Shown here: positions 1 to 10,690 of the stretch, in pieces
How positions within the stretch are numbered: position 1 is the stretch's first letter
Layout: the number at the start of each line of letters is the position of its first letter
Assembly (NCBI GenBank): GCA_034401795.1
Contig: CM067367.1
Coordinates: 53,960,269-54,024,268 of the forward strand
Length of the DNA stretch: 64,000 bases
From: Chaetoderma sp. LZ-2023a
Lineage: Eukaryota > Mollusca > Caudofoveata > Chaetodermatida > Chaetodermatidae
Reading direction: 5' to 3'
Notes under the pieces: model-generated
What the model saw: the letters and a program-made list of their open reading frames with translations, nothing else
The model's database searches: none
What the model was told of the DNA's origin: nothing
Position numbers and translations under genes: made by a program

Positions 1-640
1 CTGAAGGAACATTGTCGTGTATTTAGGAGCTGTTCCTGTTGTCTCCTTATCGGTCGGTGGCAATGGTTGCCACATTTTGCATCTCTGAGTGTCCTTAGAA
101 CTGGTGTATTTCGAGGACAACCAATTTGAGACAGTCTAATGAGTCATTGTGAATTGCCAAATGTTGGCATCAACCATTACTAACTGAGTCTGTAACTTAA
201 CCTGATAACCTCGGTGCTGGGTGGTTCGAAATTGGCAATACATGTGGTGGTCAACTCTGAACATTGTGTCACTCTCATCGTTCATATAGTTGGATCCGGA
301 TATACGACTAATAGATGCTGTGGAGTGCGAACCGGTAGGCCTACCAATTAATAATTGTGCATCAACTATTCAGTAACTATAGCATACACCAAATTTGACA
401 CAGGCCTATATAACTGGGTTTGGGTTGAGGAAATAACCACCAACTGCACCACGCATCCTCACTCTCTTTGACTTTATATGTTATCTCTGTTGTCGTATTT
501 GTGTGAATGTGTGAATGAATGAATGGATGTGCGCGAGTGTGAAATTATATGTCTTTGAATAAATTTATAGTCTCCTATGCTAATATTTTGACTATTGAGT
601 AGTCGCTGAACGTGTCATTTGACCTGTAGTAGCGTTGTCA
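1..640. other. no recognisable gene
   Basis: I see no coding region, RNA gene or terminal repeat here. The only texture is a short GTGTGAATGAATG-like run near 500-540. Confidence 0.5.
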
Positions 641-654
641 GCAAGGTCATCGAT

Positions 655-985
655 TCCGTCACACTTCTGACATCCCTTTCCGCGTCATAATTAATTATTC
701 TCCCTCTTGTTGCCATACTCGCATACCGCTAGACCGTAACGTAACAATAGTAAATTGACATTAAAATCACCTGCAAGATAACATAATTTATTTTCCTTTT
801 GTATAATTTTGAGAATGTCTTCAAATATGTTCATAAAGATCTGTGTCCTTTCCAGATGGTCTATAAATGACTCCAAATATCTTATTTTTACCTTTGTTAT
901 CTGGAATTTCAATAAAGAAAGTGGTTGAGACTGACATGATATCTACGAGGGAGTTTATATGTGAATGTGAACTTAATGATACTGA
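655..985 (-). pseudogene. non-LTR retrotransposon endonuclease (EEP) fragment
   Basis: On the minus strand a conceptual peptide carries the block VIYRPSGKDTDL and then, in a shifted frame, KLCYLAGDFNVNLL. The YRP and GDFN-N-L motifs belong to the apurinic-like endonuclease domain encoded at the start of ORF2 in CR1, jockey and related non-LTR elements. That domain nicks target DNA to prime reverse transcription. At least one frameshift separates the two motifs and no reverse transcriptase follows, so this is a dead internal fragment. The clade cannot be fixed from so short a piece. Confidence 0.7.
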
Positions 986-989
986 TTAT

Positions 990-1056
990 ACATAAGCGTG
1001 TGTGTGCGTGTGTGCGTGCGTGTGCGTGTGTGTGTGCGTGAGTGTGTGCGTGGGTA
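990..1056. repeat. (GTGTGC/GT)n microsatellite
   Basis: An interrupted GT/GTGC run of about 65 bases. A reading frame through it (Cys-Val repeats) is an artefact of low complexity. Confidence 0.85.
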
Positions 1057-2215
1057 ATTGCATTAATTGCATTCAAACATTGGGACCATTTAGTCTTACA
1101 TCATGGTACACACGCACAGTCACCAGTTGTGCGACAGCACCCTTCCTTATTAGATCAAGTCTTTTAGAATTAAGGGAAGGGGCAGCCACAACACATACAT
1201 CTATTAGTTGGGTTGTTGGGGTGGGGTGGGGAGGTGTCTGATGCTGTTGTGTGGACAGTAGTGTGAACGTGTGTTAGAAATCGTTTAGTACACTCAGGGA
1301 GTATATTTCTCTGGATGGGAATTCTACAGCTCTGTATGTATGATGATGATTGCCTCAAGCAAACATAACTCGGTACGCTCAGATCAAAAAAGGACCTGGG
1401 GAAGCTAAAGTCAAAAGCGATGACGGTCTGATTGCAGATTGCCTTCCTTTTACATACATATATTTAAAGCAACGTGCTGCCAGACGTCGATCGGGCGCAC
1501 AACCATATAATCGAAGCTGCTCCTTAAGACAAGCTTCATTAAGAGTGAGACCATGTAACGTGTTAGATAACCGGTCAAGCCATTCATACTGACTGTTAAA
1601 AATTAACTTCTTGGTCTTCAAATGGACATTTCCTATTATAAAATTTTAATTTGAAGCTGAAATGGTTAATAAATGGTTTACTCTACACGCTATATGAACC
1701 AACCTCATAGTGTCCTCACCCCTACCCCCAGAATCTCGCTGTGTCAGTTACCTTTACAGTCGTTTTTTAATTTTTTTATGGTCAGCAAGTTGAATGCACC
1801 TCTCACGGACGGTGGGTGTGACCTATCCAACCAGAAATAATTGGGACCTTTCAACTCACATATTCCACCTTGATAATGTCAAAATTATTATCGCGTACGC
1901 GCTTGGTCTGAATACTATTTTGTCAAGTAGGGTGCGGGTGAACTGAGTTGTCACGCTGCATGCGCCGCACGCGCACGGTCTGAATGGGCATTAAGGTGTT
2001 TTTGAGGATCATGTGATTTTGAGTGTTGGTCTTTTTACACTCTCATTGTGCGCTTTGTCAAGTGTAGGTGGTGTCAGCAATATGAGCAAATCATGGTTTA
2101 AAAAAAAGAAAGACAGTATTTAGCACTGCATCTGCAAATTTTAACGTCTTAATGGCTTAATTTTATCAAGGAAATTAAAATATTGACTTATTTCCTTAGG
2201 AGACTATTTTGAAAA
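1057..2215. other. no supported gene
   Basis: Frames of about 80 codons overlap on both strands between 1350 and 1621. Neither shows a known domain or codon pattern that lets me choose between them. I see no element ends. Confidence 0.4.
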
Positions 2216-2221
2216 TTTAAC

Positions 2222-2491
2222 GTGAGTGGCATACGGAGATACGTCGGACGTAGTCTTATGATCGTTTTATGCACTCGGCCACAGTCATTCAAGTGGTACA
2301 TGTTCAAAGAATTTGAAAATAGTATTCCCTTGGGCTGCAAATTGGCATTCACTATCTTGAAGACCACTGCATTGGCCGGAGTTTTTGGTGGCTTCACCAT
2401 GAAGGGGTTAAAAAGACATCGCAAGAAGAGTGGTGCCAGGAAAATTGTAGGCCCTACATATTCCAACTATATAGCGGATATGCCGCCATGA
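2222..2491 (+). CDS. possible small membrane protein ORF (unidentified)
   Basis: A frame of 89 codons whose middle contains a hydrophobic stretch (around residues 38-60, LGCKLAFTILKTTALAGVFG) followed by a basic patch (KGLKRHRKK). That order resembles a small single-pass membrane protein. I recognise no family. An equally long frame overlaps on the other strand, so chance is a real alternative. No splice sites or promoter support it directly, and a hAT-like element starts 150 bp downstream. Confidence 0.2.
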   Translation: MSGIRRYVGRSLMIVLCTRPQSFKWYMFKEFENSIPLGCKLAFTILKTTALAGVFGGFTMKGLKRHRKKSGARKIVGPTYSNYIADMPP

Positions 2492-2632
2492 CGACAACTT
2501 ATTTCTCCAGAAGCATTAAAGATCCTTATGTAGTTTTGAGACCCCGATTAATTTGAAGTCAGGCTTTAAAGCTTAATAGTCCGACACGTTGCACGAATTG
2601 TCTTTACCATTTAATACACATTCTGAGCAACA

Positions 2633-2640
2633 GCACACAG
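2633..2640. repeat. 8-bp target duplication (left), GCACACAG
   Basis: GCACACAG directly precedes the TAGGGTTGGGCGAT terminus and recurs at 4166-4173 directly after the opposite terminus. This is the 8-bp duplication expected of hAT insertion. Confidence 0.9.
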
Positions 2641-4165
2641 TAGGGTTGGGCGATATTGCTCACGGTATGACGATATCGGTATCTCATTAAAATACCGCGG
2701 TATCACGATATATCGTCATTTGGGTGAGGTGTGGAGTTAGGGTGTAAACATAGAATAACATGTATTTCAAATTGGTAGTGTCTGCAAGTTATTTTCATTA
2801 AATTTGTTGCATTGAAACCGTAACTTAAGATCGCCATGATTACCATTTCCGCATATTTAATACACAAAATTCCACACTTTGACACCCTTCAATATACAGT
2901 TTAAAGCAACGAATGTAATGCAACTAACCCATCACAAATAAGAAAAATAAAGGATTTTCTTCTGTTCTTGTGTTGTATTTTATGTTATCTTTACCTCACG
3001 CTTTACCTCACGACAACTGTCAAAAGATTGAGCAAGGAATACGCATTAACTTCATCGCGCAGAAAGGAATTCTGCAGAACGAAATCTGATTGGCCGCCGT
3101 ATCATACTTGAGCCAATCAGAATTCACGCTGCAGAATTCCGACAGCTGTTATCACGGCCGCCGCTAGCATAGACGATGCAAATTAATAAAATAACACTGC
3201 ATGATTTTGAACGAGAACCAGCGTGAAGACTGGAAACAATTATATCAGATTTTATTTGGTCTGTAATATTAAATACTAATTTGCCCCATTGTAGACCTAT
3301 TCAAATTCGCTCACTACTTAGCGGGTTTATCCATTGATCTCAAGGCGTAACCGGGATGTGTGAAATTAACCCAGTTAACTCTGCAGCCAAGACTGCCACA
3401 ACTGATAGAAAACTGGAAATAATTAGGCCTAAATTCTTTATTTTAAGGACGTTTCTCACTTAGAATAAATCTGTAATGTTATATGTGGAATGAATTTTGA
3501 TCTGATTCGTTTAAAAATGCTAAATATATTGTATAAAGTAACATAAAAACGTATAACGGTAAATAAAGCAAGAGATTAACTGTCCCCTCACCCACCGTTC
3601 CAAGCTGTGGTATTGATAAGGGATTAAGTGTGTGTGGTTTCCTACCGACCTCAAAAGTTTTAAAGTTTAAATCTTTCACGGTCAAAAGAATGTTTAACCA
3701 TGCAGATCAATGACTAATGGATAAATAGCTTGACCTGTAGTAATGACGTCATCAGAATGAAATGTGGGTAGTGCGAATGGTTTTCCCCACTGACTAATAC
3801 TCAGAATGAGGCAAGAAAAAACATGGCGTCGTCTATTTATGCAATTATGAAAAGTGAACAACAAATCATTTTATTAGCGCAAACAAACCATGAATTAAAT
3901 GAACACAGATTATTTTGGAGTTTATTAAGTTTTTATTACCTTAGACAAAGACTAGATTATTACTTAAAGACTATTACTGGACCGAATAGAGGTAAGAGTA
4001 TGACATTTCTAACTTAGTTATTTATATTATGCTCACAGTTAAAAGTGCAATATCGTCCTGTCGGTATTGACGATATTTACGATTTTTCGTAATTATGACG
4101 ATTTCGGTATCGGTATTCGGTATATCGCGATATTGACGATAATATCGAAAAATCGCCCAACCCTA
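2641..4165. mobile_element. hAT-like non-autonomous DNA transposon
   Basis: The element begins TAGGGTTGGGCGATATTG and ends with the inverted complement ATCG..CGCCCAACCCTA, flanked by identical 8-bp GCACACAG duplications. TAGGG/CAGGG termini with 8-bp duplications are the hallmark of hAT elements. The 1525-bp interior has no hAT transposase motif, so mobility would need a transposase supplied elsewhere. Both subterminal regions are rich in CGATAT/ATATCG palindromes. A nested inverted repeat (around 3070-3142, GGAATTCTGCAGAACG against CTGCAGAATTCC) may be an older insertion. A 64-codon frame at 3823-4017 is AT-rich and unsupported. Confidence 0.88.
3066..3144. repeat. short palindrome inside the hAT-like element
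   Basis: GAATTCTGCAGAACGAAATCTGATTGGC is mirrored by GCCAATCAGAATTC...CTGCAGAATTC. The arms are about 30 bp around a short loop. It may be a small foldback insertion. Confidence 0.6.
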
Positions 4166-4189
4166 GCACACAGTCAAATTAGTTTCAGA

Positions 4190-4320
4190 ATATTTAACAG
4201 TTTACCTGTATAGTTTTCTGGAAACTGATAGTCATGGAGTTCAGGGATCGGCCGATCCCAACACGAGCGAGGTGTAGGTGAAGCTTAGCTAGAGATGGGC
4301 GGGACATATCTAAAACTGGA
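4190..4320. repeat. dispersed repeat, inverted partner at about 22180-22285
   Basis: The block with TAGTTTTCTGGAAACTGATAG, GGAGTTCAG, GATCGG and GAAGCTTAGCTAGAGATGGG recurs in reverse complement at about 22180-22285 with moderate divergence. It is probably part of a transposon of unknown class. Confidence 0.65.
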
Positions 4321-4364
4321 CAGGTCCATTGTATGGACATCATCAATGAGATTTATATAGGCTT

Positions 4365-4685
4365 ACATGTGTGGATGTAACGAATAACCAATTTGGCCCG
4401 TTTGTAAATGTTATCTTAGAGCATTTTGGTGTGACTGTGCACCTTAACATTTGATGATTTCATTCCGTATAAATTAATATAATATTTTTATTTGTGAAGC
4501 TGAAATATGTACGCGTGTCCCTAATTCAATTTCGCAACTTAAACAAATTATATGAAATCGCTGTATATGATAAGATTTATCTTGTTTCCTTCATTTCAGC
4601 ACACAATTTAATCCTCTAAAAGTCTACAATTTTAATCAATTTATTTTAAAGCAGTTTAGTGTGAATATGCAACTTTAACAGGGGG
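4365..4685. mobile_element. MITE family 2 copy (palindromic, about 320 bp)
   Basis: It shares with 4962-5300 and 22690-23058 the internal block GTATAAATTAATATAAT and the end block TTTTATTTTAAAGCA..GTGTGAATATGCA..TTTAA. The ends are inverted relative to each other (AAAGGTGCATATTCACAC type), as in a foldback MITE. The left end of this copy is eroded. Confidence 0.65.
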
Positions 4686-4961
4686 ATTGTTCCAAAATAA
4701 ATTTTTCCTCACTTGTAAAAGATTTTTTTATTGCCTTAAGATACCTCCATTGGTCATGCGACATGTGAAGGGTTAATTATCATTCAGCTGTTTCGTTGAG
4801 CTTACAATTCAAAATATATTTATATCAAAATTTATAACTCGGTGCTTTCATGTAATAGTATTATAAACATCCCTCCCCTTATAGTGATGATCTGCAACGC
4901 TGACCGCTTATGTCTATATATAAGCCTACCACACTCTGTACTTGGCTTTGTATAATTTTTA

Positions 4962-5300
4962 AAGGTGTATATTCACAGCAGAATGCTTGAAAATAAAATT
5001 GCATAGTATTGGAGGCTTAAACTGTGGGCTTAGATGTAAAGAAACGAAATAAATCTTAACATATGATTTCGTCAAGTATAAATTAATATAATTTTTTAAG
5101 GTGCAAAAATTTAATAAGAGACACGAGTCCCTATTTCAAATTCACAGCTAAAAAGTGTCATAATTTACACGGAATAAAACTATCATATGTTAAGATTTGT
5201 TTCGTTTCATTACATCTAGGCACACGATTTGGGCCTCTAAAAGTCTACAATTGTAACAATTTTATTTTCAGGCATTTGGTGTGAATATGTACCTTTAAAT
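4962..5300. mobile_element. MITE family 2 copy
   Basis: It begins TAAAGGTGTATATTCACA and ends TGTGAATATGTACCTTTAAA, so the termini are inverted repeats. The interior has matching halves (AAGAAACGAAATAAATCTTAACATATGAT against ATCATATGTTAAGATTTGTTTCGTTTC). No coding capacity. Confidence 0.75.
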
Positions 5301-5394
5301 GGATCTTGCATTGACATCAGATGGGTTTATCATATTATTACCGTTGGTTACAAACTCCCATTTCAGTGGCGTATGAAGGTACATGGACAGGGTG

Positions 5395-5540
5395 GGTGTG
5401 GGGTGGTGTGCTGAAGGGCCAAAAACCTAAGGGGGATACACTATAGGAGCAGCAAAACCCGGTCCACAACCCCCAACCCCCCCCCCACCACACACACCCC
5501 ACCACCACCCAACCCCCCCCCCCACCACACACACACCCCT
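5395..5540. repeat. poly-C/CACCA low-complexity tract
   Basis: A run of C homopolymers mixed with CACACACACCCC, with a G-rich stretch just before it. The Gly/Trp/Val frame on the other strand is a low-complexity artefact. Confidence 0.8.
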
Positions 5541-6195
5541 GATGCCTATGCATTTGAAACTCCTCATTGCTCAAATCATTTACATCGTTGACATCATTTC
5601 ACCTCCGCGCTACAATAGAAATTCAGAGATTACATCACATCACAAATTGCACTCGAAAAACGGACCATCCAATAATACAGATAGAGGACGGATACACACC
5701 GAATTTCAGTACCCTAGGGCGGAAGGAAATCTAAAAAAGGTGTGTAACTTCTAGCCAAAAAAACCCCTTACTTCTCGCTATCGCGAGACATGAACATATC
5801 ATTGGCACCAAGCCACGCCTCTAGATTTATTTTTACTGAAGCTTGTAATTCAGTCGAGTACTAGGCTCGAGTACTCGACATTTACTACCCGTAGAGTCGG
5901 ATATGAGGGCTACTTTTAGGTTGTCATCAAACGTCGAAAGGCTGCGTTGTATTTAAAGCGCTTAAACGCGTCATTATGTCTTGACATATTTTCGAAAATA
6001 ACCTCTAATTATTCCGTTTGTGTGATTGTTTATGAATCGTCTATGACCTGATAAGCCTAGATAACCTTTATTTTCCCCAGTGGATGTACCTATAAATATC
6101 ACTTCCGCGATTCGGACTTCCTCCATTCGGACTAAGTATGATCACCTTTCTCCAAGCCTAAGCCACTATACCAAGCAAGTCCAATGTGAATTAGA
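5541..6195. other. no gene seen
   Basis: AT-rich sequence with one small palindrome at about 5855-5880 (GTCGAGTACT..AGTACTCGAC). I find nothing else to annotate. Confidence 0.4.
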
Positions 6196-6859
6196 TACCG
6201 TAAAAATTTGACTAAAGGACGCAGTTTTTTTGTCAAAATTACATCTACTAGAAAGGGGAGTGCATCCTATAATCGAGAACATTCCTTCCGCACATTTTTG
6301 GGTCGCAACTTTTCTTAAAAATTCACAGATTATACCACGGAAATTGAACTAAATGTTACCCTAGACAATTCGCGCCGCCTGACGACTATGTTTAATGTAT
6401 ACTAAAAAAACACCAAGCGGAAGTGAAATTATAAAATTGGGGCACCTAAATATTGCTTATTCTTTAATACATATCACTTATTACATCAAAATTAATCCAG
6501 AATTTGACATAAAATGGCGTCAAGAAAAGATATGTGTATAAATCACGTGATTCGCCTCCAATCCCAAAAGATCTTTATTCTAATTAGAGCGAATACTCGG
6601 ATCTAAATATTCTGGACTCGGAAATTGCTATATATCATCATTGCGCAATAGGAACTGAATGTTCCCGTACCCATTTGATAACCAACTCCCGTTAGCGCAT
6701 AAGATTACACAGCGCCTCCAAACGCAAAAGAGTCAATACAACTAGTGACCATCTGAATATCCCATACCAGTTTTAGAACCAACTCCAGTTAACGCTTAAG
6801 ATTACACAGCGCCTCCAATCACAAGAGCCAGATAACCAACTCCTGTTAGCGCATAAGAT
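6196..6859. mobile_element. left part of a split inverted-repeat element
   Basis: It starts TACCGTAA...TTTGACTAAAGGACGC. The reverse complement of 15206-15235 reads TACCGTAATTTCTCGACTAAAGGCCGC, so 6196 and 15235 look like the two ends of one older DNA element. Relatives of both halves lie inside the second hAT-like element (about 45400 and 45830-45940). Near its centre are three units carrying GCGCATAAGATTACACAGCG and GCGCCTCCAAACGCAAAAGAG (about 6680-6900). The DIRS-like arm begins within the last unit. Confidence 0.55.
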
Positions 6860-6905
6860 CACACAGCGCCTCCAAACGCAAAAGAGCCATTACAATCTGT
6901 TTCTA
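6680..6905. repeat. tandem units, GCGCCTCCAAACGCAAAAG type
   Basis: Three imperfect units each contain AACTCC(C/A/T)GTTA(G/A)CGC(A/T)TAAGAT(T/C)ACACAGCGCCTCCAA. They are spaced roughly 60-115 bp. The last one forms the outer border of the left arm and is copied at the outer border of the right arm. Confidence 0.75.
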
Positions 6906-7372
6906 TCCCCCCACAGACACCCCTTGCGGGTTGGTCTGTTGTTTTATTAACCACTATAAAAACATACTTACCGTTCAATCACTACGAGCTAAATCAATTA
7001 TTTGCATTTTGCTATCAGAATAAGATTTTTATGCCTGCATACACACCTCCCCATGCCTAATCCTATTTCCTATGGACCCTCAACCAGGCTACTGGTTGAG
7101 TCCCATCTCCAGCCTACCATCAGGTATAGACTGGCACCAGTCTATACTCACCTCATAGTGACGCTTGTCGCTAAGCACGCTCGCGCATGCGCATTAGAGC
7201 CCGAATAGGAAACAGATTCACTTTTCTAAATTTAAGTGCAAAATATTTAGTCTGATTCTCAAATCTTACCACGAGGGGTGGTTGAGGCCGGGTTGTAGTG
7301 ATTGAACGGTAAGTATGTTTTTATAGTGGTTAATAAAACAACAGACCAACCCGCAAGGGGGGTCTGTGGGGG
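6905..7372. repeat. short inverted segment at outer end of left arm (ICR-like)
   Basis: About 465 bp bounded by inverted copies of CCCCTTGCGGGTTGGTCTG..TTATTAACCAC..CGTTCAATCACTAC (6918-6985 and 7297-7365). Its interior repeats the roughly 250-bp subterminal block found at 14640-14870 and 52250-52490. The outer inverted repeat resembles, but does not equal, the main element's terminal repeat. It could be the internal complementary region that DIRS elements use for circle formation, or a separate MITE made of two element ends. Confidence 0.6.
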
Positions 7373-7425
7373 GTTGTTAATACACCACAAAAACATCCAT
7401 TACCGTTCAATCACTACTTGCTAAA
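7373..7425. repeat. terminal inverted repeat, left main element (outer)
   Basis: GTTGTTAATACACCAC...TTGCTAAA, 53 bp. It is inverted relative to the end at 14857-14909 (the final AATAACAAC) and matches 52201-52253 and 57859-57911 in the other arm. Confidence 0.85.
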
Positions 7426-7488
7426 CCCGTAGATTTGGTCAGTGCCCCCTGTCCACATAACGTGGGAGGAGATTAGAGAATCAGTAAA

Positions 7489-7980
7489 CCAGGATAAAAA
7501 TCAAACCAATCTTATCCCTATGTTAACAACATAACATAATAGTGCATTTAGCTCAATCACACCGTGATTAGCAAATAAGAACAACTTGAACTTAAAGAAA
7601 TAAATAAAAACCAAAAGAAGACTCTCACCATTTCTCACCGACGCAGAGTCTTAACGAAAATGGTGGGAAGTGCTTGGTAAATAGTCTTCGGCTTTTTTAG
7701 TTAACAAACAAGGATAAAATTAAATCAATCTTATCCAAATGTTAACAACATAATCTAATAGAGCATTTAGCTCAATCACACCGTGATTAGCAAATAAGAA
7801 CAACTTGAACTTAAAGAAATAACTAAAAACCAAAAGAAGACTCTCACCATTTCTCACAGACACATGGTCCTAACGAAAATGGTTGTACGTGCTTGGTAAA
7901 TAGTCTTCGGCTTTTTTAGTTAACAAACAAGGATAAAATTAAACCAATCTTATCCAAATGCTAATAACATAACCTAATAG
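7489..7980. repeat. about 220-bp direct repeats next to the recombinase end
   Basis: Units begin AAGGATAAAA at about 7489, 7710 and 7930, giving a period near 220 bp. The third unit is cut by the insertion at 7981 and resumes at 9547-9712. Each unit holds a hairpin (AGAAGACT...AGTCTTC) and AAATGGTGGGAAGTGCTTGG. The right arm keeps only two units. In DIRS-group elements direct repeats next to the recombinase gene serve in replication or integration; that role here is inference. Confidence 0.8.
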
Positions 7981-8056
7981 CAGGGTATGAAATAACGGTC
8001 GGACATCGGTCATGTCCGATCAAATCTGGATGGGTAAAAATATTTTACTGAACATG

Positions 8057-8165
8057 AATTTTGGGGAAAATTTGCAAATTTTGGGGAAAATTTGCAAATT
8101 TTGGGGAAAATTTGCAAATTTTGGGGAAAATTTGCAAATTTTGGGGAAAATTTGCAAATTTTGGA
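8057..8165. repeat. 20-bp minisatellite, AATTTTGGGGAAAATTTGCA
   Basis: Between five and six nearly perfect 20-bp units. All reading frames stay open across it on both strands (for example ILGKICKFWGKFANFG), so the ORFs here are repeat artefacts. Each unit is itself partly palindromic (AAATTTGCAAATTT). Confidence 0.95.
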
Positions 8166-8971
8166 AAAAGAGAACAAGTGAACAATGTTGGTATCGCACT
8201 CAAATACGATAGATCGATCGAGCGTGCGTTTGTGCGTCATTTGCACATTTCTAAGTGAAAACGATATTCACCTTGGTTACCAGTATTCGTGATCTGTCAA
8301 AACGCGTCATACCGGCAAATTCATCCTAGAGGGTGGTCTTACAATAGCTAAATTGTCCCGGGAATAGTGTAAACCTTTTATACTGGCGAATTTTCTGATT
8401 TCTAATGAGGGATATAGACCGTGAGTGACTTGAAAATTAAGTCACACGGCGAATAAATGACAGATAAAATTGCATAGAACATCTGATAAATGATACCACT
8501 CAAAATCTTGTCATTTCGCTAGTCTGAAAATGATCGAGTCGATGCAAAATTAGCAATGGCGGATCTACAAAGTCGGCCACTGCGCACGAGTTAGTGATGT
8601 GTTCTTACACACCTTCTGTCATGAGAAGAGAATTTGGTCTCGCGATTTCATTGGTTGTTGGACATAATTATATCTAGAAAATCCAATGACATTACGTGAG
8701 AGATTTTCACAGAAGTTTGAGACGCGTTCGTTCACGCCTTCGATACTGAAGAAGCTAATTCTTCCTCGCGATTTCCTTGGTAGCTGTATATAGAAAACCA
8801 ATGAAATAGCGGGCGAGTTTTCTCACAATAGAAGTGAAGAAAGCAAGTTCATAAATAATCGCACTGTAGAAGACACTTGACAACACACGCGTTACCATTA
8901 TATTCGCGTTCTACAATTAACCATTTAATGGTCAAATTTGCCTAAACATTTTAATTAAAAATAGTTAATGG

Positions 8972-9082
8972 CCATTTGCAGGTCAAGAGATTATTTTTGA
9001 AAATTTACCATGAGAATGACTGTCTCAGTTACTGAATAAGCCATTTCAATGGAAAATTTCAAAAATAATCTCGACATGTAAG
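8972..9082. mobile_element. MITE family 1 copy
   Basis: CCATTTGCAGGTCAAGAGATTATTTTTGAAAATTTACCATGAGAATGACTG and its mirrored right half match the palindromic family seen at 20590, 23530, 47281, 50298-50710 and 51645. The right end is diverged. It is nested in the 7981-9546 insertion. Confidence 0.7.
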
Positions 9083-9710
9083 TGAACATTTATCAGGAAA
9101 ACTATCACACGCCTTCTTTGACAAATGTGTTCTAAAGTGAACATTTTTTTACATTTAATTGTACATGACTGTGACAGTAGTTGATGTGTTGCTAAAATGG
9201 CATCTGAGCGAAAAGTGCCCAAAGGGGCAACCCTTTCTAAATGGAGGACCGAGTATAAGTGGTTAAGTCCTCATTTTCTGGGTCCTACAGTTGACTATGA
9301 AATTGTTCTATCTTTATGCATTTTCTCCTGAAAATGTCTTAGTCTATTTGATTTTTTCAGGACAAAATGGGTAAAAATAGAACAATTTCACAGCCAACCG
9401 AAAACCTATATTTTTCTCCAGAAATGCAGGAGATGGCCTCTGAGAGCATCTAGATTTAAAATTTGTCCGGGGGAAGACCCCCCGTCAGCTTAGTCAACTT
9501 CCGCTTTTTTGTCAGATCAAATTGACTCTCCTTATTTCAGACACTGTAATAGTGCATTTAGCTCAATCATACCATGATTAGCAAATAAGAACAACTTGAA
9601 CTTAAAGAAATACATAAAAACCAACAGAAGACTCTCACCATTTCTCACAGACGCAGAGTCCTAACGAAAATGGTGGGAAGTGCTTGGTAAATAGTCTTCA
9701 GCTTTTTTAG

Positions 9711-10690
9711 TTAAAAGTGGAAATGTTATGAAAGAAGGAAGCTGCTGCACTCTGGTCTTTGAGATAAAAGGATGTAAAGGTGTATTCACATTTCCCTCCT
9801 GCCACCTGCATGATCTCATCTAAAGACGAACCCTCAAAAAGAGCGAAAGAAGTAGCCCTACCTCTAACGTCATCGGCTTTAATAAGGAAGAGATTAATTT
9901 GATCCGGTGAGGCTATCTCATAATAAGGCTTAATTATTCTCTCAAAAATCCATCTGTCAATCGAAGAATTTGAGACCGGCTTAGATAACTCTTCCTCGTA
10001 GGAAAAACATAAATGAGATGGATCGACTCTTATAACATCTGATCGCTGATTGAATGTTCCTAATGCCCTAATAGGACACCAAAATTTTCCGGATGGTACC
10101 AGCCGAAAAAGATTTTAAAAATGATCGGAGTAGCGGGATAGCGGTTAGTTTGAGTTTTAGATAAAAAATTCCTTCTGGGATATCAAACCAAGCCGTCTCC
10201 TGAAACTATAAATCTCTCCTTTTCAGCAGAAAGAGCATGAATCTCTTGAACGCCTTCTAGCCGAGGCTGTAGCAACAAGAAAAAACAGCTTTGACAATTA
10301 AAAACAAAACCAAGCTTACTACTGGTAGAATAAATAGGTTCAAAATGGCGACCTGCCAAAACTTGAAGCACCAAAGCCCAACTCCAGGAAGGTAAAGGCT
10401 TAGCAATCTGAGGACGAATATTACTTAGACCTCTAATAAAGCCATCAAAAGTCTTAGTATCCTAGTATACTGGAAGAAGAAGAGGGAAATCTAAAAGAAA
10501 ATCTAGGTCTAAAAACCAAATCCTCTTTGGTCAAAAGGTAGCTATCAGAAGAATTTCGCAAACCTGATCCTTGACCCTCTTCAAAACAAACTGAAACAAA
10601 ATCGTTCGAGAGAAGGCATAGGCGAACATTCCTGTCCACTACTGAGACAGAGCATCCATGTAAGAGAAGATCTGAGCATTCAGAGAGGCC
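9711..10690 (-). pseudogene. tyrosine recombinase with RNase H tail, left arm
   Basis: Reading downward from 10690: a stretch ending a DIRS-type RNase H region (MDALSQ, then WTGMFAYAFSR, EILLIAPFWPKR in the right-arm copy), then GLSNIRPQIAKPLPSWSW and FEPIYSTSSK, then the box ATASARR/EIHALSAEKERF, and near the C-terminus KADDVRGRATSF and TFTSFYLKD. The ARR arginine, the VRG arginine and the YLKD tyrosine correspond to tyrosine recombinase active-site residues. The usual HxxR histidine is D. A one-base shift lies between the ARR and EIHAL halves, and others occur upstream. The stop is at 9711. This enzyme would integrate the circular intermediate. Confidence 0.85.

Larger units (their letters stand above)
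7981..9546. mobile_element. CAG...CTG DNA transposon inserted in the left arm
   Basis: The insert begins CAGGGTATGAAATAACGG and ends TTATTTCAGACACTG, whose complement CAGTGTCTGAAATAAGG gives imperfect inverted termini. TAATAG flanks it on both sides (7975-7980, 9547-9552). The other units of the arm's direct repeat show the uninterrupted sequence TAATAGTGCATTTAGCTC, so the empty site is known. The 6-bp duplication is shorter than classical hAT. No transposase is visible. The 1566 bp include a 20-bp minisatellite and a MITE family 1 copy. It is absent from the right arm. Confidence 0.85.

Noticed and set aside
1350..1621. 80-codon ORFs on both strands
   Set aside because: Equal length on both strands, no motif, no splice or promoter support.
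5338..5574. Gly/Trp/Val-rich minus-strand ORF
   Set aside because: Translation of poly-C/CACCA low complexity.
8010..8258. Overlapping ORFs on both strands with KFxNFG-type repeats
   Set aside because: Produced by the 20-bp tandem array; no start context or domain.
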